A stretch of DNA of 44,397 nt from CAZLBC01 sp964557575 (GTDB lineage Bacteria > Planctomycetota > Phycisphaerae > SM23-33), in NCBI GenBank assembly GCA_964557575.1, contig CAZLBC010000035.1, forward strand, positions 1 to 44,397, written 5' to 3'. The notes beneath the pieces are model-generated. The model worked only from the letters and a program-made list of their open reading frames with translations, was not told the DNA's origin and ran no database searches. This document shows positions 34,462 to 42,615 of this stretch, piece by piece. The first letter of the stretch is position 1, and the number at the start of each line of letters is the position of its first letter. The position numbers and the translations under genes are program-made.

Positions 34462-35784
34462 CCGCCGAACCGCTGGCCGGCCGGCGGGTCACGGTCATGG
34501 GCCTCGGGCGCTTCGGCGGCGGGGTGGGCGTGGCCCGGTGGCTCTGCGCCGAGGGCGCCGCGGTAACCGTCTCCGACATGGCCCCCGCGGACCGGCTCGC
34601 CGATTCGGTCCGGCAGCTCGCCGACTGCGACCTGTCTGTCCACCTCGGCGGCCACGACCCCGCGGACATCCTGGCAACCGATCTGCTGGTGGTCAACCCC
34701 GCGGTCCCCCCCGGCCACCCCCTGCTGCAACAGGCCGCGGCGGTCCCGCAGACCACGGCGATCAACCTCTTCCTGGAACGCTGCCCCGCGCCCGTCGTCG
34801 CGATCACCGGCTCGGCCGGCAAGTCGACCACGACGGCGATGACCGGCGCGATCCTCTCGGAGAACCGCACCGTCCACGTGGGCGGCAATATCGGCGTCAG
34901 CCTCCTGGAAACACTCCCCGCGATCGCCGCCGACCACGTCGTGGTCATGGAGCTGTCGAGCTTTCAGCTCGAGCGGCTGCCGGCCGCGGGCATCTGTCCC
35001 CACGTCGCGGTGGTGACCAACATCCGCCCCAACCACCTCGACCGCCACGGGACCATGGAACACTACATCGACGCGAAGAAGAACATCTTCCGCTTCCAGG
35101 GCCCCGGCGACGTCCTGGTCCTCAACGGCGCCGATCCCGCCCTCGCGGACTGGGCACCCGCGGCGCCCGGTACGGTCGCCTTCTTCTCCCCCCCCGGCGA
35201 CGACCGCTTTTCAGAGGACGACCGCTTCCAACTGGCGGTCCCGGGCGACCACAACCAGGCCAACGCCCAGGCGGCATATGCAGCCGCGCGGCAATTCGGC
35301 GTTGCACGCGACACCGCCGCGCGGGCCCTCGCGGAATTCGGCGGCCTCCCCCACCGCCTTCAGCAGATCGCGCGAATCGGGGGGGTCACCTACGTCGACG
35401 ACTCCAACTGCACCGCGCCCGACGAGGCACTGGTGGCCCTCGAAACCTTCGCCGCCCGCAGCCCGGTGATCCTCCTCGGCGGCCACGACAAGGGCTTCGA
35501 TTTCGCTCCCCTGGCCGCGGCGGTCGTCGACACGGCGACGGCGGCGGTCGTCTTCGGGGCGGCTGGCGACACGATCCGGCAGGCGATCGCGGCGGCCCGC
35601 GGTGACCGTCGGCAGCCGGCGATCATCGCGGCGGCCGGACTGGCCGACGCGGTGGCGGCCGCGGCGACAGCGGCCGAATTCGGCGACACGGTCCTGCTTT
35701 CGCCGGCCTGCGCGAGCTACGACGAGTTCGACAACTACCGCGCGCGGGGCGAGCGGTTCATCGAGCTGGTGAAGACGCGGGGGT
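34458..35784 (+). CDS. murD: UDP-N-acetylmuramoyl-L-alanine--D-glutamate ligase (interrupted by gap)
   Basis: It adds D-Glu to UDP-MurNAc-L-Ala in the cytosol. The N-terminal domain has VTVMGLGRFGGGVGVARWL. The ATP loop is AITGSAGKSTTTAM, with Ala where GTNGKS has Asn. ELSSFQLERLP, NIRPNHLDRHG and the C-terminal VTYVDDSNCTAPDEALVAL and ILLGGHDKGFDF follow. 442 codons are seen before the 100-N gap. Merging the 13-base overlap of the flanks extends the frame as KTRGSDHSN and stops at TAG (35912-35914), so the full protein would be about 448 residues. ATGA overlap with the M16 gene indicates coupling. Confidence 0.93.
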
Positions 35785-35884
35785 NNNNNNNNNNNNNNNN
35801 NNNNNNNNNNNNNNNNNNNNNNNNNNNNNNNNNNNNNNNNNNNNNNNNNNNNNNNNNNNNNNNNNNNNNNNNNNNNNNNNNNNN
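35785..35884. other. Scaffold gap of 100 N inside the end of murD
   Basis: AAGACGCGGGGGT ends the left contig and starts the right contig. The 13-base overlap makes a true gap unlikely. Counting the N bases breaks the murD frame, while merging the flanks restores it. Confidence 0.8.
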
Positions 35885-35892
35885 AAGACGCG

Positions 35893-36014
35893 GGGGTCGG
35901 ACCACAGTAACTAGTTATTTATTAATGTTTTATGTTTATTTTCCGTCGATATATGGGCCTTAGAAGCGATTTTGACCCCCTGAAAAATGCTTCTAAGACT
36001 TCAATCAACGTATG
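35893..36014 (+). repeat. 122-base interspersed repeat, copy 2
   Basis: It starts GGGGTCGGACCACAG, which is also the last coding sequence and stop context of murD, and ends CAATCAACGTATG. An internal perfect inverted pair TTAGAAGC (35960-35967) / GCTTCTAA (35989-35996) encloses TTTTGACCCCC. It matches 18048-18169 along its length. A further GGTACCTGCCCCTTTG tag follows near 36034-36052. Confidence 0.75.
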
Positions 36015-36080
36015 ACCTGAAAAAAAGAGAATAAGGTACCTGCCCCTTTGCTTCACCCCAAAGCATCAGTTGATTCCCCC

Positions 36081-36509
36081 CTACTCCAGCGGGTTTTTCC
36101 ACTGCAGCCCGGAGAACCGGGAAAAATCGGCATCCGTGGAGAACAGCGTGCAGCCGTATTCGATCGCTACCGCCGCCATGTGCGCATCGGTGACCAGGTT
36201 CGCGGTCGCCTTGCCCTCCCTGAGCAGCCGGCTCAACAGCCGCCAGTGCCGCGCCGTCGGCACCGCCAGGCGAACGGGAGGCTGGTTCAGCCAGCCGTCG
36301 ACGCGGGCGGCGGCCTCTTCGATCGACAGGGGGCGCTCGAACACCCGGGGGTTCGTCCCGATGCGAATAAACGCGTTGATCACCATCCAGGCCAGGTAGA
36401 TCGGCGTGGCCCTCGACAACTGGCCATCCCACCAGCGCCGGGCCGCTTCGTGCAGCGGGCTGCGGCTGTCCTCGGCATACAGGAGGATATTCGCATCGAC
36501 CATGATCAC
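36081..36509 (-). CDS. vapC: PIN-domain toxin, VapC type
   Basis: 142 residues. It is a Mg2+-dependent RNase of type II toxin-antitoxin systems. The acidic site residues are in MVDANILLYAED (Asp5), NLVTDAHMAAVA and LFSTDADFSRF; the usual Glu-containing stretch reads WMVINAFIRI, as in many VapC47-like proteins. It starts with GTG at 36509 in a GTGA overlap with the antitoxin stop. The last residues, GLQWKNPLE, are the common family ending. Confidence 0.88.
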   Translation of the reverse strand: MIMVDANILLYAEDSRSPLHEAARRWWDGQLSRATPIYLAWMVINAFIRIGTNPRVFERPLSIEEAAARVDGWLNQPPVRLAVPTARHWRLLSRLLREGKATANLVTDAHMAAVAIEYGCTLFSTDADFSRFSGLQWKNPLE

Positions 36510-36751
36510 CGGGCATCCTCGCCTTCAACCCGGGCGAGCAGTTCCCCGATATTGTCGAGATCGTATCCCGTGCGGAGGCCCATGGCGTGCGGATCGGTGG
36601 TATGCGGCCGCTGCTCGGCGGGTTCCGCCACGACATCGATTCCCGCCCGCAGGGCCTCGTTGACCACCGACCGGAACGAGGTCTTCCGTTTCTCGGCCAG
36701 TGTCCGCGCGCGGTCCAGCACGTCGTCATCGATATTGATGGTCGTCCTCAT
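36506..36751 (-). CDS. vapB: VapB-type ribbon-helix-helix antitoxin
   Basis: 81 residues. MRTTINIDDDVLDRARTLAE is the ribbon-helix-helix start of VapB/DUF2191 antitoxins. The middle KRKTSFRSVVNEALRAGID completes the dimerising DNA-binding fold. The C-terminus (YDLDNIGELLARVEGED) would wrap around the PIN toxin encoded next. The protein should neutralise the toxin and repress its own promoter. The mRNA appears leaderless. Confidence 0.88.
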   Translation of the reverse strand: MRTTINIDDDVLDRARTLAEKRKTSFRSVVNEALRAGIDVVAEPAEQRPHTTDPHAMGLRTGYDLDNIGELLARVEGEDAR

Positions 36752-36757
36752 ATATGC

Positions 36758-36785
36758 ATTATAGCATCATATAAAATGATGTCAA
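36758..36785 (-). promoter_or_regulatory. vapBC promoter, perfect consensus and leaderless
   Basis: On the minus strand: TTGACA (36785-36780), 16-base spacer, TATAAT (36763-36758), then GCATAT and the vapB ATG. Both hexamers match the sigma-70 consensus exactly. The spacer carries ATCATTTTATATGAT, an inverted repeat and possible VapB operator. Confidence 0.75.
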
Positions 36786-36804
36786 CGCATCATTAAATTT
36801 CTGA

Positions 36805-36842
36805 TTGACATTCTGTACATATTACTGTACATTAACGTACAG
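36805..36842 (+). promoter_or_regulatory. phd-PIN promoter with palindromic operator
   Basis: TTGACA at 36805, a 17-base spacer and TACATT at 36828. A perfect palindrome CTGTAC-N6-GTACAG spans 36825-36842, and another TGTACA lies at 36814. Their overlap with the -10 box fits autorepression by the Phd antitoxin. Confidence 0.65.
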
Positions 36843-36856
36843 ATCGGAGACGACCC

Positions 36857-37096
36857 ATGAAGACAGTCAATCTGACCGAATTTCGCAGCCACACCTCCGG
36901 CATGCTGACGGAGGTTGAAGAAGGGCAGACGATCATCATTCTCCGGCACGGACGGCCTATCGCCGAGGTCTCCCCCGTCAGGCACCCGGCACACCGCCGC
37001 CCCTCGTGGAAGCAACCCGCTCTCCGACTGGCGGCGAAGGGTGCGGGGCTCTCATCCGCCATTCTGGAGGAGCGAACACGTGAAGGCGTATTGTGA
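36857..37096 (+). CDS. Phd/YefM-type antitoxin
   Basis: 79 residues. MKTVNLTEFRSHTSGMLTEV and EEGQTIIILRHGRPIAEVSP are the characteristic N-terminal DNA-binding fold of Phd/YefM antitoxins. The C-terminal third (ALRLAAKGAGLSSAILEERT) is the likely toxin-binding helix. GGAG lies seven bases before the ATG. Its 3' end overlaps the downstream PIN gene by 17 bases. Confidence 0.88.
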   Translation: MKTVNLTEFRSHTSGMLTEVEEGQTIIILRHGRPIAEVSPVRHPAHRRPSWKQPALRLAAKGAGLSSAILEERTREGVL

Positions 37097-37493
37097 TTCC
37101 TCCTCGTTTGCAAAACGCTACATAGAGGAAACGGGGAGCGACAGGGTAGAGCATATCTGCGCCGAGGCCGCGGAACTGGGATTGAGCGTGTTGTGCGTAC
37201 CCGAGATTATATCCGCCCTCAATCGCCGCCGTCGCGAAGGCACCATTACGGGCGATCACTATCACGCCGCAAAGTGTCGCCTCCTCGAAGATGTGCGGGA
37301 CGCCGATATCATCAACCTGACCGCGCCGGTGGTCGGCGCCGCGGTCATTGTTCTCGAGTCGTCTCCCGTCGGAACCCTGGACGCGATGCACGTCGCCTCG
37401 GCCCTCGAGTGGGGAACCGATGTGTTCGTCTCGTCCGACAAGCGACAAATCGACGCCGCGCGACGGATGGGTCTGAACATCGCGCGCGTGTAG
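37080..37493 (+). CDS. PIN-domain toxin partnered with Phd
   Basis: 137 residues. The four acidic PIN residues are visible: Asp6 in YCDSSSFAKRY, Glu in VPEIISALNRR, Asp in LDAMHVASALEWG and Asp in VSSDKRQIDAA. It begins with GTG at 37080, with GGAGGA eight bases upstream, overlapping the antitoxin frame. The predicted role is RNA cleavage that slows growth when the antitoxin decays. A GTGTCCCC tag lies 14 bases after the stop. Confidence 0.87.
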   Translation: MKAYCDSSSFAKRYIEETGSDRVEHICAEAAELGLSVLCVPEIISALNRRRREGTITGDHYHAAKCRLLEDVRDADIINLTAPVVGAAVIVLESSPVGTLDAMHVASALEWGTDVFVSSDKRQIDAARRMGLNIARV

Positions 37494-37507
37494 TCGCGGC
37501 GTTTACA

Positions 37508-37576
37508 GTGTCCCCGGGATTAGGAAATTAACATAGTTAAGTATGGTGTCCCCGGGATTAGGTATGGTGTCCCCGG
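37508..37576. repeat. Three copies of a GTGTCCCCGG tag
   Basis: GTGTCCCC occurs at 37508, 37546 and 37568; the first two continue as GGGATTAGG and the last as GGCGG. The last two are preceded by GTATG. They lie between the PIN gene and the next minus-strand gene, whose stop codon and last residues they encode. Confidence 0.7.
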
Positions 37577-38181
37577 CGGTAGCCCCTCTCGATGTAGCAC
37601 TGGGCGAGGATGCCCACCGCCGCCACGGTGCCGATGATCAGCAGCAGCATGACGTTCCCCTTCGAGAACAGGTCTTCCAGCAGCCGGAGGGGCCCGCGGC
37701 TCTCGTAGGCCGCCAGCAGCGACCCGGCCCGGGAGATGAAGTACTCCGCCCCCGCCACCGTGCCCACGCTCCCGAGGATCGCCGACGACGCGATGAAGAC
37801 CGGCCGGTGCACATACACCGCCAGCACCCCGCCGACCAGGCCGATGCCGAGGGCGATGAGCAGCCGGATATGCTCCGAGATCCCCGGCGCGAAATAGGCG
37901 ATCAGGCTGAGGGCGGCCATGATCGCCCCGAGCATAACCAGGAACCCCATGATGAAGACGATGACGTAGTACATCGAGTTGCGCAGAAACCACCCGGCCA
38001 GGATGCCCGCGATCGTCGCCGGCAGGAGAACCAGCGGGCCGAGAGGCAAGGCGAGAAAGACCGCCAGCAGGGTGATGAAGAGGATCGAGTAGAAGGCGGT
38101 GATGCCCCGGAAGATGCGGTACCCGAAGAAGCAGTTCGCCAGCGACCAGATCATCAGCAGCGCCACCGCCGCGTTGGTCAT
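37558..38181 (-). CDS. Multi-pass membrane protein, DUF4203/TMEM198-like
   Basis: 207 residues with about six to seven hydrophobic helices, starting MTNAAVALLMIWSLANCFFG and then GYRIFRGITAFYSILFITLL. Glycine-rich helix pairs (LLPATIAGILAGWFL, LLIALGIGLVGGVLAVYV) resemble the DUF4203 fold, but the match is tentative. It follows alaS after 23 bases on the same strand, with AAGGA six bases before the ATG. The last residues RGHHT and the TAA stop come from a GTGTCCCC tag, so the native C-terminus may have been altered. Confidence 0.65.
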   Translation of the reverse strand: MTNAAVALLMIWSLANCFFGYRIFRGITAFYSILFITLLAVFLALPLGPLVLLPATIAGILAGWFLRNSMYYVIVFIMGFLVMLGAIMAALSLIAYFAPGISEHIRLLIALGIGLVGGVLAVYVHRPVFIASSAILGSVGTVAGAEYFISRAGSLLAAYESRGPLRLLEDLFSKGNVMLLLIIGTVAAVGILAQCYIERGYRRGHHT

Positions 38182-38204
38182 CGTCGTTCCTTTCCCTGCG
38201 GGAT

Positions 38205-40907
38205 CTACCCGAGCTGTTCGGCGGCGTACCGGGCCGCCGCCGCGAGGGCCTCGCCGAGCTTACCGGGCTGCTTGCCGCCGGCCTGCGCGAGGCGGGGCTT
38301 CCCGCCCCCCCCGCCGCCGACCACGGGCGCGACCGCGCCGACCCAGTCGCCGGCCTTCAGTTGCCCCGCCGCGATCAGCTCGTCGGCGACCATGGCGATC
38401 ATCATCACTTTTTCCGCCTCCTCGTCGGCGGCACCGATAAAGACCGCGGCCGCCCCCGCCTGCCGCTCCCGGTCGCAGATCCCGCGGATCGCCCCGGGAT
38501 CCGGCACGGCGGCCCGGGCGACCAGCACCTGCCCGGCAGGCGTGTCCAGCCGGTTGACGTCGGCAAGGGTGCCCCCGCCGCCGCCGCCGGGTTTCTTCTT
38601 GAGCTTCTTGATCTCTTTCTGCATGGCCCGCACCCGGTCCGGCGCCTCGTCCGGCGGGACGCTGAGAATCCCCGACAGTTCGCGCAGCAGGGCATCGCTG
38701 CGGCGGGCCCAGTCGGCGGCCGCCCGGCCGGTGACCGCCGTGATCCGGCGGACGCCCTTGGCGACCGATTCCTCCGTGAGGATCTTGAACAGGCCGATCC
38801 GCTCGATCCGGTCGAGGTGCGCGCCGCCGCAGAACTCAGTGGAGACCGGCCCGTCGGGGCCCTCGATCCGCACCACCCGCACCGGGTCGGGGTACCGCTC
38901 CCCGAAGACGGCGCGGACGCCGGGGATTGTCTTTGCCTCGTCCAGCGGCCGGAACTCGGCGACGACCGCGCCGCCGGCGAGGATGCGCGCGTTGACCAAC
39001 CGCTCGATCTCCGCGAGTTGATCCGGTGTCACCGCGGCGTTCCAGGTGAAGTCGAACCGCAGCCGGTCCGGGGCGACCACGCTGCCGGCCTGCTCGAGCC
39101 GGCTGCCGTCGGGGTCGAGCACCGCCTTCAGGGCCCCGTTCAGCAGGTGGGTCGCGGTGTGGTTGCGACTGATATCGAGTCGCTCGGGTGCGACGCGGGC
39201 GGTGACCTGCTGCCCGTGCGCGATCCGGCCGGCCACGACCCGGCCGACGTGCAACACCGACGCGCCGGCCGCCTGCGCGGCCTCCACCGTGAACACTGCG
39301 CCGTCCGCCGCGTCCAGCCGCCCCCGGTCGCCGACCTGGCCGCCGGCCTCGGCATAGAAATTCGTCTTGTCCAGAATCACGGCGGCCTCGTCGCCCGCTT
39401 CCAGGGCGCCGTCCGCGACGAACGCGCCGTCCGCGACCCAGCCCAGCACCGTCGCCTCGATCGGCGGCATCGCGTACTTCGCGGCGTCGTCGGTCGCGGG
39501 CAGGCCGACGATCGAATCGGCGTCGAAGGTCCCGCCGTCGGCCCGTGAGGTCTCCCGGTGGGCCTCCATTTCCCGCTCGAACCCCTCGACGTCGACCGAC
39601 AGACCCCGCTTCTCGGCCATCAGCTTCGTGAGCGTCACGGGGAAGCCGTACGTGGCGTGGAGCATAAAGGTTTCAGGGGCGGTGACTTCACTTCCACCTT
39701 CGGCTTTGACCTTTTCAAAAGTCACTTCGAACATGTCGAGACCCTTCTCCAGGGTCTTCCCGAAGCTCTCCTCCTCCTCGCGGACCTGCTCGATGACCGC
39801 GTCCTGCCGCGCGGCGATCTCGGGGTAGGCCCCGGCAAAGGTGTCGACGACCACGGGAACCACCTCGTGGAGAAAGGCGCGGTCCACGCCGAGTTCCCGC
39901 CGCCCGAATCCCGCCGCGCGGCGGAGGATCGACCGCAGGACGTAGCCCCGGCCCTCGTTGGAAATCCGTATGCCGTCGGCGACGGCGAAGGTCAGGGCCC
40001 GGACGTGGTCGGCGATCACCCGCATGGCGACGTCGACGAGGTTTTCCTCGTCCGCGGCGTCGTAGCGGTCGCCGGCATCGGCGCCCGCGCCGTAGGCGGT
40101 GCCGGCGATCTCCTCGATCCGCGCGATGACCGGCACGAACAGGTCCGTGGCGTAGTTGCTCTGCCGGCCCTGCATGACCGCCGCCAGCCGCTCGAGTCCC
40201 ATGCCGGTGTCAACGTGGACGGCGGGCAGGGCGTCCAGGGCGCCGTCCGGGCCGCGGTTGTGCTGGATGAAAACCAGGTTCCACAGCTCCATCACCCGCG
40301 GGTCGCCGGCGTTGACCAGGGACGTCCCGGTCCGGTCGGGCGTCAGGTCGATGTGGATCTCGCTGCAGGGCCCGCACGGCCCGGTATCGCCCATCTCCCA
40401 GAAGTTGTCCTTCTGGTCGCCGGTGTGGATCCGCCCGGGGGGCAGGTACTGCCGCCACAGGTCCGCGGATTCCTCGTCCGGCGCGAGCCCCTGAGCGGGG
40501 TCGCCTTCGAACCAGGTGGCGTGCAGGCGGTCGGGCGCGATGCCCCAGGTCTCCGTCAGGAGCCGCCAGGCCCACCCGATCGCCTCGGCCTTGAAGTAAT
40601 CGCCGAAGCTCCAGTTGCCGAGCATCTCGAAGAAGGTGTGGTGGTAGCAGTCCCGCCCCACGTCCTCGAGGTCGTTGTGCTTGCCGCCGGCCCGGATGCA
40701 CTTCTGGGAGTTGACCGCCCGGGCATACGGCCGATTCTCGGTGCCGAGAAAGCTGTTCTTGAACTGGTTCATACCGGCGTTGGTGAACAGCAGCGTCGGG
40801 TCGTCGGCGGGCAGCAGGGAACTGCTGCGGACGAACGTGTGTTCGCACTCTTTCGTGAAAAACGCGACGAATGCGCTGCGCAGCTCGTTTCCGGTCTTCT
40901 GTTCCAT
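38205..40907 (-). CDS. alaS: Alanine--tRNA ligase
   Basis: 900 residues, full length. The class II core starts RSAFVAFFTKECEHTFVRSS and has LLFTNAGMNQFKNSFLG, CIRAGGKHNDLEDVG and HHTFFEMLGNWSFGDYF. The editing domain has the zinc ligands in RNHTATHLLNGAL and FCGGAHLDR. The C-Ala/DHHA1 domain is present with a glycine-rich loop (VVGGGGGGKPRLAQAGG). It charges tRNA-Ala and removes misacylated Ser/Gly. The preferred ATG at 40907 has AGGTG close upstream; a GTG two codons earlier is possible. It lies between def and the membrane protein gene. Confidence 0.96.
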   Translation of the reverse strand: MEQKTGNELRSAFVAFFTKECEHTFVRSSSLLPADDPTLLFTNAGMNQFKNSFLGTENRPYARAVNSQKCIRAGGKHNDLEDVGRDCYHHTFFEMLGNWSFGDYFKAEAIGWAWRLLTETWGIAPDRLHATWFEGDPAQGLAPDEESADLWRQYLPPGRIHTGDQKDNFWEMGDTGPCGPCSEIHIDLTPDRTGTSLVNAGDPRVMELWNLVFIQHNRGPDGALDALPAVHVDTGMGLERLAAVMQGRQSNYATDLFVPVIARIEEIAGTAYGAGADAGDRYDAADEENLVDVAMRVIADHVRALTFAVADGIRISNEGRGYVLRSILRRAAGFGRRELGVDRAFLHEVVPVVVDTFAGAYPEIAARQDAVIEQVREEEESFGKTLEKGLDMFEVTFEKVKAEGGSEVTAPETFMLHATYGFPVTLTKLMAEKRGLSVDVEGFEREMEAHRETSRADGGTFDADSIVGLPATDDAAKYAMPPIEATVLGWVADGAFVADGALEAGDEAAVILDKTNFYAEAGGQVGDRGRLDAADGAVFTVEAAQAAGASVLHVGRVVAGRIAHGQQVTARVAPERLDISRNHTATHLLNGALKAVLDPDGSRLEQAGSVVAPDRLRFDFTWNAAVTPDQLAEIERLVNARILAGGAVVAEFRPLDEAKTIPGVRAVFGERYPDPVRVVRIEGPDGPVSTEFCGGAHLDRIERIGLFKILTEESVAKGVRRITAVTGRAAADWARRSDALLRELSGILSVPPDEAPDRVRAMQKEIKKLKKKPGGGGGGTLADVNRLDTPAGQVLVARAAVPDPGAIRGICDRERQAGAAAVFIGAADEEAEKVMMIAMVADELIAAGQLKAGDWVGAVAPVVGGGGGGKPRLAQAGGKQPGKLGEALAAAARYAAEQLG

Positions 40908-40963
40908 GGTCACCTGCGTACAAGGGTCGGCGCCGCCGGGCGCGGCGAACGGACTCAGGGGGG

Positions 40964-40992
40964 ATTGTATGGCGGGACGGGCGAGACGACAA
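40964..40992 (-). promoter_or_regulatory. alaS promoter
   Basis: On the minus strand: TTGTCG (40992-40987), 17-base spacer, TACAAT (40969-40964). It gives a leader of about 50 bases before the alaS start and lies just after the def stop. Confidence 0.55.
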
Positions 40993-40996
40993 CCGT

Positions 40997-41536
40997 TTAG
41001 CCGGCGAATTCCCGCTCGAGCCGCCGGAGGGCCTTGCGGTTCGAGAGTTTTGCGATGCTGCCCATTTTCTCGACGAAGGTGATCCCCTCGATGTGGTCGT
41101 ATTCGTGCTGGACGACCCGGGCGCCGAGATCCTCGACCGTGCGGGAAAACGACCGGCCGTCGAGGTCGACGGCCTCGACCGCCACGCGATCGGCCCGCCT
41201 GATATCAGCGAAGATGTCGGGAAAACTCAGGCACCCCTCCTCCCCGGTCGCGGCCCCGTCCCGGGAGACGATCCGGGGGTTGATGTATACCTCCAGCTCG
41301 TCGCGGTCAAAGGCGGGCGACGCGATGAAGAACCGCGCGGTGATCCCCACCTGGGGGGCGGCAAGGCCGATACCCCGGGAGACGAACATGATCTCCGCCA
41401 TCCGCTCGATGACGGCGGCCATTGTTCCGTCGACATTTTCCACGGGTGTACACACCTCCCGCAGCCGGGGGTCCGGGTAGCAAACCAGCTCCAGCGAATC
41501 GATATCCACCGATGCCATTTTATCGGCTGTTTCCAT
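40997..41536 (-). CDS. def: Peptide deformylase
   Basis: 179 residues. It removes the formyl group from new proteins. All three metal/active-site motifs are present: GIGLAAPQ at 55-62, EEGCLSFP with the Cys ligand, and QHEYDHIEG with both His ligands and the Glu. The segment LELVCYPDPRLREV is the family start. The ATG at 41536 is chosen; there is no strong SD, and a Met six residues further in is possible. It precedes alaS on the same strand and is divergent from rnc. Confidence 0.93.
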   Translation of the reverse strand: METADKMASVDIDSLELVCYPDPRLREVCTPVENVDGTMAAVIERMAEIMFVSRGIGLAAPQVGITARFFIASPAFDRDELEVYINPRIVSRDGAATGEEGCLSFPDIFADIRRADRVAVEAVDLDGRSFSRTVEDLGARVVQHEYDHIEGITFVEKMGSIAKLSNRKALRRLEREFAG

Positions 41537-41745
41537 CACCCCATGGTATACCCGCGTGCCGTTGCATTCAAACACCAACCCGAAAATGAGGAGCCGGTGC
41601 CGGCGCTAAATTTTCGCTTCCCCCTTTTATTCGCCGCCGGGATTTTCTACAATTTCGAAGAGCGCCGTCGACGGAAACCGCCCGTCCCGCGACAATCGCG
41701 ATCAACGCGGGCGGTTCTCGACGCCGGCAGATGCGGAGTGCCGTC

Positions 41746-42456
41746 ATGAAGGAAGACATAGTCGCCCGGTGTCAGGAGATACTCGACTACCGCTTCGCCG
41801 ACCCGACACTGCTGCAGCTCGCCCTGACCCATCCCTCCTGCGCGCTCGATACCGGCGAAAGCTACGAGCGGCTCGAATTCCTCGGCGACGCGGTTCTCGG
41901 GCTGCGGGTCTGCGCCACCCTGTACAGCGAGTACGAGCAGCTCAGTGAAGGCGAGATGACGAAGATCAAGTCGAGCGTCGTCTCCCGGAAAACGTGCGCC
42001 GAGATCAGCCGCAGCACGGGACTCAGCGACCTGCTGTTCCTCGGCAACGACCTGCCCCCCGGCAGGGATCTCCCGGAATCGGTGGCCGCGGCGGTGTTCG
42101 AGTCGGTAATCGGGGCGCTCTACCTCGACGGCGGCCTCGCGGCGGCCGGTGAATACGTCGACCGGCACACCCTGCCCCTCATCGCCGAGATCATGGACGG
42201 GCTGCACATCGGGAACTACAAGTCGCTCCTCCAGCAGCACGCCCAGCGGGAACGGCTGCCCACACCGGAGTATCTCCTGCTCGACGAGAAGGGACCGGAC
42301 CACAGCAAGTGCTTCGAGATCGCGGTGTCGCTCGGCGGCCGCCATTTTCCCAGCGCGTGGGGGCTCAACAAAAAGGACGCCGAGCAGGACGCCGCCCGGC
42401 TGGCCCTGATGGAACTCGGCGTCATCGATGACGAGGAACCCGTCGACGAGGCCTGA
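41746..42456 (+). CDS. rnc: Ribonuclease III
   Basis: 236 residues. It cleaves double-stranded RNA, including rRNA precursors. The signature ERLEFLGDAVLG is at 41-52. The second acidic cluster is in PESVAAAVFESVIGALYLDG. The C-terminal dsRBD runs from about 155, with NYKSLLQQHAQRERLPTPEY and KKDAEQDAARLAL. The start at 41746 has GGAG seven bases upstream, which rejects the in-frame ATG at 41731. The 42457-42615 interval after it holds no gene. Confidence 0.95.
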   Translation: MKEDIVARCQEILDYRFADPTLLQLALTHPSCALDTGESYERLEFLGDAVLGLRVCATLYSEYEQLSEGEMTKIKSSVVSRKTCAEISRSTGLSDLLFLGNDLPPGRDLPESVAAAVFESVIGALYLDGGLAAAGEYVDRHTLPLIAEIMDGLHIGNYKSLLQQHAQRERLPTPEYLLLDEKGPDHSKCFEIAVSLGGRHFPSAWGLNKKDAEQDAARLALMELGVIDDEEPVDEA

Positions 42457-42615
42457 GGCGTCCGGGGGCGGGGGGATTTTTTCACGGGGACGGCCGCGCG
42501 CCGCAATCGCCGTATTTCACGGCAAAAACCCGCCTTTTTGGGCGGTCCCGCCGTATCCGGGGGGCCTGAAATTCTGATGGTTTTGCTTGCTTTTTGACGA
42601 TAAGCCTTTTAGGAT

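Noticed and set aside
35785..35963. murD continuing through the N bases to a later stop
   Set aside because: 100 N shifts the frame; the residues read after the gap are not MurD-like, while merging the flanks gives a clean stop.
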